DNA from: Bovifimicola sp050309585
GTDB lineage: Bacteria > Bacillota > Clostridia > Lachnospirales > Lachnospiraceae
Length of the DNA stretch: 10,955 bases
Reading direction: 5' to 3'
NCBI GenBank assembly: GCA_050309585.1
Contig: JBNRML010000059.1
Coordinates: 1-10,955, forward strand
This document shows, in pieces, positions 7,153 to 10,955 of this stretch. Numbering within the stretch: the stretch's first letter is position 1; every line of letters begins with the position of its first letter. The notes beneath the pieces are model-generated. The model was not told the origin of the DNA, made no database searches, and saw nothing but the letters and a program-made list of their open reading frames with translations. The translations under genes and the position numbers were made by a program.

Positions 7153-7223
7153 GCAGGATTTGATGCATGAAATATTGAGCAAGTACATAAGAAAATTATA
7201 GTGTGAAAGGCTGGTGTTATCTT

Positions 7224-7736
7224 TTGAAGATAGATATTATTGGTTCAGTTGCAAGTGGAAAAACAACACTTGCAAGGCTAATATCGCGAAAATTAAATGT
7301 CCCTTACTATGAAAAAGATAATATAGTCTGGAAAAGAACTTCAGATGGAGATGTAAAAAGAAGTCCGAAGGAACGTGATGAATACTTTAACGAAATTGTT
7401 AGTGGAAGCGAATGGATAGTAGAGGGCTCACCGAGGGAGTTGCTTAAGGAAAGTTTTGATTGTTGCGATTATATTATTGTGTTAGATGAAAATACAGCTA
7501 CAAGAATGATAAGAGTATTTAGACGCTGGATTAATCAAAGAAATGGAAAAGAATCCTATAATTCCAAACCGACATTGAAATTTTTATGGTGGAACATTAA
7601 ATGGGTATTCGAGTTCAACATAAAGAGAAAAGAGTTATTTCAGGAATTGCATACTTATGGTGAGAAAGTAAAAATATTTAAGCATTCAAAAGATGCATAT
7701 GAATTTTTGATTCAAAGATACTATTGTGATACATAA
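7224..7736 (+). CDS. FlaR-like P-loop small-molecule/nucleotide kinase
   Basis: The frame opens at GTG 7203, but TTG 7224 gives M-K-I-D-I-I-G, the expected family start, so I place the start there (170 residues). The Walker A loop G-S-V-A-S-G-K-T-T begins six residues in. After it come P-Y-Y-E-K-D-N-I-V-W (the FlaR/adenylate-kinase-like D-x-I-x-W region), S-E-W-I-V-E-G, and an arginine-rich lid (R-M-I-R-V-F-R-R-W). These features match AAA_17/'DNA topology modulation protein FlaR' proteins. The family name is historical, and most members are probably nucleotide or small-molecule kinases. No substrate can be read from the sequence. The ribosome binding site is weak (AAAGG, about 14 bases before the TTG). 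The gene lies 71 bases after the APH gene and 29 before the phosphorylase, consistent with one transcript. Confidence 0.7.
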   Translation: MKIDIIGSVASGKTTLARLISRKLNVPYYEKDNIVWKRTSDGDVKRSPKERDEYFNEIVSGSEWIVEGSPRELLKESFDCCDYIIVLDENTATRMIRVFRRWINQRNGKESYNSKPTLKFLWWNIKWVFEFNIKRKELFQELHTYGEKVKIFKHSKDAYEFLIQRYYCDT

Positions 7737-7765
7737 TGACATTATATATTAAAAAACAAAGGTAA

Positions 7766-8515
7766 ATGGCAATGAATAGAAATGATGTATTAACAGACCC
7801 TAAGAAACTTGTAAGAGTAGAATTAAAAAATGCTGGATTCAATATCTATAAAATCAAAATACCAGAAAGAGTATATCTTCTTGCTGATGATATTTTTGAT
7901 GAAATGGTGTCAAGAGATGCAGGGGAATATAGATATCCATTAGGTGGTAAGCTGTATGTGTTTAATAAAAATGATAACATTGGTTTTATAAAAGGGCATA
8001 TGTGTTCGCCTGCAATAGCTACGCAAGCGGAGGATTTAATTGCCAGAGGCGTTAAAGAATTGATTCATGTTGGATATGCCGGAGGCTTACAACAAGAATT
8101 AGTTCCGGGAGAGATTATTCTTACGGACGGCGCTTTTAATGATACTGCAGTAGCAAAGTTGTACGGATATGATTATGAGCTAATTCGTTCGTCGAAGGAT
8201 TTAACGAACGAGATTGAAGAAATGATAATAAGTGTTGAAATACCATACAAGAGGGGACTTCATTGGACAACGGACGCAGGTTATAGAGAGACGTGGGGAC
8301 AAGTCATGGATTATCGGGACAAAGGAGCACTTTGCGTTGAAATGGAAGGTGTTGGTTTGTTTACAATAGCTAATTATAGAAAGTGTGTGGCAACAGGTAT
8401 ATATGTTGTTTCTGATGTGTATTCAGAGAATGATTGGAAACTTGGCTGGGAAGGCAATGATATTAAGAGAGCTGTTGGTGTTGTTATTGATATGATAATT
8501 GAGTCTATAAGATGA
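7766..8515 (+). CDS. Nucleoside phosphorylase (PNP/UDP family)
   Basis: A 249-residue protein of the purine/uridine phosphorylase superfamily, which cleave nucleosides with phosphate to free base and pentose 1-phosphate. Family features: the H-V-G-Y-A-G-G-L loop (101-108) followed by V-P-G-E-I-I-L-T-D-G-A (113-123), then C-V-E-M-E-G-V-G-L-F (190-199; the Glu-Met-Glu contacts ribose) and V-V-S-D-V (214-218; the Asp acts on the base). Length fits a hexameric NP-I enzyme. The second in-frame ATG at 7772 is better spaced from AAAGG (7758-7762), so the protein may start M-N-R-N-D. The last four bases overlap the next gene's ATGA, a classic coupled junction. With kinases on both sides, a role in nucleoside salvage or in inactivating a nucleoside-like compound is plausible. 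Substrate specificity is not determinable by eye. Confidence 0.82.
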   Translation: MAMNRNDVLTDPKKLVRVELKNAGFNIYKIKIPERVYLLADDIFDEMVSRDAGEYRYPLGGKLYVFNKNDNIGFIKGHMCSPAIATQAEDLIARGVKELIHVGYAGGLQQELVPGEIILTDGAFNDTAVAKLYGYDYELIRSSKDLTNEIEEMIISVEIPYKRGLHWTTDAGYRETWGQVMDYRDKGALCVEMEGVGLFTIANYRKCVATGIYVVSDVYSENDWKLGWEGNDIKRAVGVVIDMIIESIR

Positions 8516-9171
8516 ACGGAAGTGATAAGTTTGTTATGAAGTTTGAAAATGTTTATTTTATTAATGGAACAGCATATGCTGGAAAATCCACAATGGTAAA
8601 ACTTCTGGCAGAAAAATATGACGGAATTGCCTGCGAAGAAAATTATCAGGATAGACTTTTAGAAAGGCTGGATGCTCAGGAGTTTCCTAATCTTACTTAC
8701 ACAAGAGATTTACGGGATTGGGGTGAATTTGTCAGAAGAACTCCATATGAATATGAGGCGTGGGTAAATGGTGTTACAAAAGAATGTACTGTCTTAGAAA
8801 TTGAAATATTAAAGGATTTAGTTTCCAGAACAAAGAAAAAAATATTTGTAGATACTAATATTCCGGTTGAAATTCTACATAAGATTTCAGATGAGAATCA
8901 TGTTTTGATTATGTTAGCAGATCCGAATATTTCTGTCCAGAGATTTTTTGAAAGACCAGATAAGGAAAAACAGTTTTTGTATCAGTTGTTATTGAAAGAA
9001 GATAATCCAGAGCAGGCTATAATAAATTTCAGAGAATGTCTGAAAAGAATTAATTCACAGGAAAGATACATGATGTTCCAAAAATCTGGTTTTAGTGTAA
9101 TAACAAGAGATGAAAATCGGAGTATAGAAGAAACATTTAGTTTGGTGGAAGAAGTGTTTCATCTGAATTAA
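8512..9171 (+). CDS. AAA/P-loop kinase-like protein
   Basis: Up to 219 residues. ATG 8512 overlaps the phosphorylase stop (ATGA); ATG 8536, which lies 10 bases after GGAAGTGA and gives M-K-F-E-N-V-Y-F-I-N-G-T, may be the real start (211 residues). The Walker A G-T-A-Y-A-G-K-S-T spans residues 19-27. Further features are C-E-E-N-Y (41-45), a T-Y-T-R-D-L-R-D-W segment (62-70), a hydrophobic strand I-F-V-D-T-N (111-116, Walker-B-like), H-V-L-I-M-L-A-D-P (130-138) and an R-F-F-E-R-P-D lid-like segment (144-150). This combination belongs to a family of small uncharacterised Clostridial AAA/zeta-toxin-like kinases. No membrane segments or signal peptide are seen. Overlap with the phosphorylase suggests joint function, perhaps on a nucleoside or its sugar. 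The P-loop assignment is firm; the substrate is unknown. Confidence 0.72.
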   Translation: MNGSDKFVMKFENVYFINGTAYAGKSTMVKLLAEKYDGIACEENYQDRLLERLDAQEFPNLTYTRDLRDWGEFVRRTPYEYEAWVNGVTKECTVLEIEILKDLVSRTKKKIFVDTNIPVEILHKISDENHVLIMLADPNISVQRFFERPDKEKQFLYQLLLKEDNPEQAIINFRECLKRINSQERYMMFQKSGFSVITRDENRSIEETFSLVEEVFHLN

Positions 9172-9246
9172 TGGATTTGTTTAGTTCGACGATACAAGAG
9201 AAAATGCAATCAAGGATTATTTATCAAGAAAATGGCTATTATTTTC

Positions 9247-9288
9247 TAATATCCAATTGCGGAGTGGATATTAAATATGGCTAGCCAT
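9247..9288. repeat. Perfect 9-bp inverted repeat and 12-bp palindrome
   Basis: TAATATCCA (9247-9255) and TGGATATTA (9265-9273) are perfect reverse complements around a 9-base loop. Four bases later ATGGCTAGCCAT (9277-9288) is a perfect 12-bp palindrome. The sub-motifs ATATCC and TGGCTA recur in the hairpins just downstream, so these sites appear related. Confidence 0.7.
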
Positions 9289-9334
9289 TATTCAAAAGGC
9301 TATCATTACATATACTCATAAAAACATCAGAAAT

Positions 9335-9393
9335 ACTGGATATGATTTTTTCATATCCAGTTGCCAAATGGCTATGAAAAAATTATAGCCATT
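9335..9393. repeat. Two consecutive perfect hairpins (11 bp and 9 bp stems)
   Basis: ACTGGATATGA (9335-9345) pairs perfectly with TCATATCCAGT (9351-9361) over a TTTTT loop. AATGGCTAT (9367-9375) pairs perfectly with ATAGCCATT (9385-9393). They reuse the GGATAT and TGGCTAT elements of the upstream inverted repeats. The first could in principle also act as a bidirectional terminator, but no T-tract follows either hairpin. Confidence 0.7.
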
Positions 9394-9409
9394 GTAATTT
9401 TCAGGGGTT

Positions 9410-9472
9410 TTAGGGGAGTTTCTCCTCTAACAAGATGCATTAGGGGCAGAGATGTCTCTAATGCGTATCTTG
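9410..9472. repeat. Candidate oriT core: two strong stem-loops
   Basis: TTAGGGGAG (9410-9418) and CTCCTCTAA (9422-9430) form a 9-bp stem (one G-T wobble) with a TTT loop. Directly adjacent, CAAGAT-GCATTAG (9431-9443) pairs with CTAATGC-GT-ATCTTG (9458-9472; 2-base bulge). The stem can extend inward by GGGC pairing with the bases before CTAATGC, leaving a 6-base loop. I recall similar AGGGGAG..CTCC..CTAACAAG structures near mobilization genes of Firmicute elements, but no mob gene is present here, so oriT is a hypothesis. Confidence 0.45.
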
Positions 9473-9638
9473 CCATGGACATGGGAAAATTATTGTAGCA
9501 AATGACGAACTTGATGATAAGAAAATAAATTTTTATAAGAGCTTGAATTATTGCTTTTTCTGAGTTGTGGTTGTATCATTGGTATATGAAGTAATTACAA
9601 TTTTATATGTAAGAAACGATGCAGAAGCACAACTATGG

Positions 9639-9645
9639 AAGGAGG
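9639..9645 (+). promoter_or_regulatory. Ribosome binding site fixing a TTG start
   Basis: A perfect AAGGAGG lies 6 bases before TTG 9652. The in-frame ATG at 9619 has nothing comparable, so the TTG is the preferred start of the following small gene. Confidence 0.7.
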
Positions 9646-9651
9646 AGCAGT

Positions 9652-9846
9652 TTGAACAAGGAATTTGAACGCTGCTGCAAATTTCTGGCTGAGATGATGG
9701 AGAAATATGGGCTATTAGTTATGCAAGATATACTTGAAGAGCTTCACTATGATCCGGAAACTTGGGGTTATGATGCAGAAGGAAAAAGACTGCGGTATGT
9801 GGCTTATGTGAAGAATTGTCAGAAGAGTTTTCAGAAAGCAGCATAA
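9652..9846 (+). CDS. Small protein of unknown function (64 aa)
   Basis: From TTG 9652 (chosen for its ideal AAGGAGG) this encodes 64 residues with no family I can name. It is mixed-charge and probably alpha-helical in its first half (N-K-E-F-E-R-C-C-K-F-L-A-E-M-M-E-K-Y, then D-I-L-E-E-L). A W-G-Y-D-A-E-G-K-R-L-R-Y-V-A-Y segment follows, and the tail is basic. There are no membrane segments. It sits between the hairpin-rich interval and the CptIN locus, a usual place for small accessory genes of conjugative or mobilizable elements. The strong ribosome binding site supports real expression. An alternative start at ATG 9619 would add 11 residues. Confidence 0.55.
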   Translation: MNKEFERCCKFLAEMMEKYGLLVMQDILEELHYDPETWGYDAEGKRLRYVAYVKNCQKSFQKAA

Positions 9847-9896
9847 GGATTACCGGCATCCTGCGAGATTCAATTGATTAAGTAGGATGTATACAT

Positions 9897-10007
9897 ATGG
9901 ATGAGCGTTCAATAAGAAAAAGCAAAAAGAAAAAAATAAAAACGATTGAATTTTTGGAAAGTTGGGCATATTATAATAGCAAATATATTTCTTTGATAAG
10001 TTGGTGA
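9897..10007 (+). CDS. Possible 36-residue basic peptide (weak)
   Basis: ATG 9897 follows AGGAT at 9884-9888 with an 8-base gap. The frame encodes 36 residues: a lysine-rich N-terminus (R-K-S-K-K-K-K-I-K) followed by an aromatic-rich, moderately hydrophobic half ending in I-S-W. No family is recognised and such short frames arise by chance. It is listed because it fills the space between the 64-residue gene and the cptI promoter. Confidence 0.2.
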   Translation: MDERSIRKSKKKKIKTIEFLESWAYYNSKYISLISW

Positions 10008-10024
10008 AAGATGTGTAGAACTTA

Positions 10025-10053
10025 TTGACTTTTGAAGGAAGATTTGCTAAGCT
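10025..10053 (+). promoter_or_regulatory. cptI promoter
   Basis: TTGACT (10025-10030), a 17-base spacer, and TAAGCT (10048-10053) preceded by TG at 10045-10046 (extended -10). It keeps the three most conserved -10 bases. The predicted transcript start, near 10060, falls just before the first antitoxin repeat at 10063, as expected for a type III antitoxin RNA. Confidence 0.6.
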
Positions 10054-10062
10054 TTTTATAGA

Positions 10063-10158
10063 GAAAGTTTACCACTGACCGATAGGTGGTATATAAATGG
10101 TCGGGTTGAAAGTTTACCGCTGACCAATATGCGGTATATAAATGGTTGGGTTGAAAGT
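10063..10158 (+). ncRNA. cptI: CptI antitoxin RNA: two 45-nt pseudoknot repeats plus a partial third
   Basis: Two tandem 45-base units (10063-10107 and 10108-10152) begin GAAAGTTTACC; a third begins at 10153 (GAAAGT) and is cut off. In unit 1 stem 1 is TACCAC (10070-10075)/GTGGTA (10086-10091), and the loop CCGA (10079-10082) pairs with downstream TCGG (10101-10104), forming an H-type pseudoknot. In unit 2 the pairs are TACCGC/GCGGTA and CCAA/TTGG. The two units differ at five positions; four of these make two compensatory pair changes (A-T to G-C in stem 1, G-C to A-T in stem 2). Type III antitoxins are repeat RNAs cut into single repeats by the toxin, which each repeat then inhibits. The 45-base period matches what I recall for CptI rather than the ~36 of ToxI. 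The toxin gene lies directly downstream. Confidence 0.9.
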
Positions 10159-10162
10159 ATTG

Positions 10163-10193
10163 TCCTCCACCAGCAATGGTGGAGGATTTTTTT
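10163..10193 (+). terminator. Attenuating terminator between cptI and cptN
   Basis: TCCTCCACC (10163-10171) and GGTGGAGGA (10178-10186) form a perfect 9-bp stem with a 6-base loop, followed by seven T (10187-10193). In type III toxin-antitoxin loci such a terminator lets most transcripts stop after the antitoxin RNA and some read into the toxin, keeping antitoxin in excess. Confidence 0.9.
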
Positions 10194-10210
10194 ACAAAGG
10201 GTGGATATAC

Positions 10211-10678
10211 ATGAAGAAAACAGGATTTTATATTATAAAAGATTCATTTTTTGAGGACATGGATGAGCCATATCTCAAAGGGAATAAAGAGGGTAATAGA
10301 CCTCATTATTATTGCTTTGAGGATTCAGTTTCCGGCTTGTATTGGATGATTCCGTTATCAAGCAGAATAGATAAGTACAAAAAAATTGTTGAAAATAAGA
10401 AAAAAGCAGGGAAACCTTGTGATATTATACATATTGTGAAGTTGGATGATGATAGAGAAAGTGCTTTTTTGATTCAGGATATGTTTCCGATTACAGATGA
10501 ATATATTGAACGGAAATATACTATTGCAGGAAATCATTTGATGTTAACCAGTGAGCACACTGTAAAGGAAATTGAACAAAAGGCAAGAAAAGTGATGGGT
10601 ATGTTAAAGAGAGGTGTTAAATTTACACCTACTCAGCCGGATGTTATGAAAATAATTGAGAATTTAACAGAGAAATAA
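10211..10678 (+). CDS. cptN: CptN toxin, endoribonuclease of a type III toxin-antitoxin system
   Basis: A 155-residue protein from ATG 10211, which follows AAAGGGTGG (10196-10204) by 6 bases. The frame also runs back through the terminator to ATG 10142, but that start lies inside the antitoxin repeats and has no ribosome binding site. Recognisable CptN family segments: F-Y-I-I-K near the N-terminus, P-H-Y-Y-C-F-E-D (31-38), Y-W-M-I-P-L-S-S-R-I-D-K-Y-K-K (44-58; the counterpart of the ToxN P-L-T-S-P-K active-site region), F-L-I-Q-D-M-F-P-I-T (86-95) and K-F-T-P-T-Q-P-D-V (137-145). The length fits the family. These toxins cleave cellular RNA and process their own antitoxin RNA. In this superfamily (ToxIN, AbiQ) they act in phage abortive infection and plasmid maintenance. 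The upstream repeats and terminator make the assignment strong. It likely stabilises the surrounding element. Confidence 0.92.
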   Translation: MKKTGFYIIKDSFFEDMDEPYLKGNKEGNRPHYYCFEDSVSGLYWMIPLSSRIDKYKKIVENKKKAGKPCDIIHIVKLDDDRESAFLIQDMFPITDEYIERKYTIAGNHLMLTSEHTVKEIEQKARKVMGMLKRGVKFTPTQPDVMKIIENLTEK

Positions 10679-10730
10679 TGGCCGTAGAGAGGCAAGGGTA
10701 ATGCCCAAATCCAAATATCTCATTAGCGGG

Positions 10731-10762
10731 TAGACAGTTAGAGTGATGGCTGTCTATTTTTT
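10731..10762 (+). terminator. Terminator-like hairpin after cptN
   Basis: TAGACAG (10731-10737) pairs with CTGTCTA (10750-10756) over a 12-base loop, followed by six T (10757-10762). The stem is short and AT-containing, so termination may be partial. It lies 52 bases after the cptN stop. Confidence 0.55.
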
Positions 10763-10840
10763 GGTTGAATTACAGTTGGAACAGCAGTATAATTTTGTTG
10801 GGACAATAGGAGAGCTTGTGAAAACGGTAGCATTGATTGA

Positions 10841-10952
10841 TAACTCGTGTACCTAATTTATAGTACTCATAGTACTCGAACAGAGATTAATTAATGTTGG
10901 AGTACAGTATAACTCGTGTAGTGTACTCATAGTACTCGTAGTACTCGAACAG
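10841..10952. repeat. Two 43-bp direct repeats with 9-bp GTACTC iterons
   Basis: Copy 1 (10841-10883) and copy 2 (10910-10952) both start TAACTCGTGTA and end AGTACTCGAACAG, 69 bp apart. Inside, GTACTC recurs at 9-bp steps: 10863 and 10872 in copy 1; 10923, 10932 and 10941 in copy 2. One inverted copy (GAGTAC) lies between them, at 10900-10905. Regular short iterons at the edge of a mobile region suggest a partition site, a replication/transfer control site or an operator for a gene beyond the window. Confidence 0.65.
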
Positions 10953-10955
10953 GGC

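Larger units (their letters stand above)
9172..9651. other. Gene-free, hairpin-rich interval (480 bases)
   Basis: I see no convincing coding frame. Between 9247 and 9472 there are six inverted repeats or palindromes packed into about 225 bases (listed separately), and the rest is AT-rich. Such density next to mobile cargo fits an origin of transfer or another single-strand-folding site. A relaxase or nick site cannot be named from this window. Confidence 0.55.

Noticed and set aside
9335..9361. Terminator for the preceding P-loop kinase gene
   Set aside because: The stem is perfect but no T-tract follows the 3' arm, and it is one of a cluster of related palindromes, so a structural DNA site is the better explanation.
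10142..10210. Upstream ATG start for the toxin
   Set aside because: It lies in the second antitoxin repeat and would translate through the terminator; ATG 10211 has the ribosome binding site and matches family starts.
10478..10498. Fifth att-like core (GATATGTTTCCGATTAC) inside cptN
   Set aside because: It encodes the conserved CptN segment D-M-F-P-I-T in frame; resemblance to the rlmD core is explained by the shared D-M-F-P residues and looks coincidental.
10818..10856. Twelve-codon leader peptide starting at GTG after AGGAGAG
   Set aside because: The spacing is only about 3 bases, the peptide is very short, and it overlaps the iteron repeat; chance is more likely.

Overview
The window looks like accessory, mobile-element DNA from an anaerobic Firmicute, most likely Lachnospiraceae (the Roseburia / Eubacterium rectale / Coprococcus / Blautia group). 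This is an inference from three things: AT-rich coding with strong AGGAGG-type ribosome binding sites, a CptIN-type RNA-protein toxin-antitoxin module (a family first described from Coprococcus and E. rectale), and an RlmD C-terminal tail of the kind I associate with this family. Every gene I can support is on the + strand.

Left part (1-1340): the 3' portion of a large serine recombinase. It keeps the recombinase domain, zinc ribbon and coiled coil. The catalytic resolvase domain is missing and an unrelated N-terminal stretch is joined in frame. A nested hairpin follows its stop codon.

Middle (1340-5680): an AT-rich, co-directional run. It starts at a good sigma-A-type promoter with an XRE regulator, then a Cfr/RlmN-type radical SAM rRNA methyltransferase paralogue and a PHP-family phosphatase. 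After these come three collapsed genes: the first ~90 residues of a NodU/TobZ-type carbamoyltransferase, the middle of a GT4-like glycosyltransferase, and an asparagine synthetase that has lost its glutaminase domain. I read this as the scar of a carbohydrate or natural-product modification cluster that has suffered at least two internal deletions.

5700-6213: four imperfect 40-41 bp tandem units, each starting with a GATATGTTYCC-type core. This core resembles the DNA that encodes the D-M-F-P-x-T motif of the rRNA methyltransferase RlmD. The units abut a fragment encoding the RlmD C-terminus. The simplest reading is a repeatedly used integration hot spot at the 3' end of rlmD.

6350-9171: four cargo genes: an APH(3')-like kinase, a FlaR-like P-loop nucleotide kinase, a nucleoside phosphorylase-family protein and a second P-loop kinase. 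The last two overlap by 4 bases. Together they suggest small-molecule or nucleoside modification or resistance.

9172-10955: a hairpin-dense non-coding stretch (candidate oriT), a 64-residue ORF of unknown function, a complete CptIN type III toxin-antitoxin locus (promoter, two 45-nt pseudoknot repeats plus a partial third, attenuating terminator, toxin), a terminator-like hairpin, and a pair of 43-bp direct repeats built on 9-bp GTACTC iterons at the right edge. The best supported and most informative items are the CptIN locus, whose two RNA repeats differ by two compensatory base-pair changes, and the att-like repeat array.
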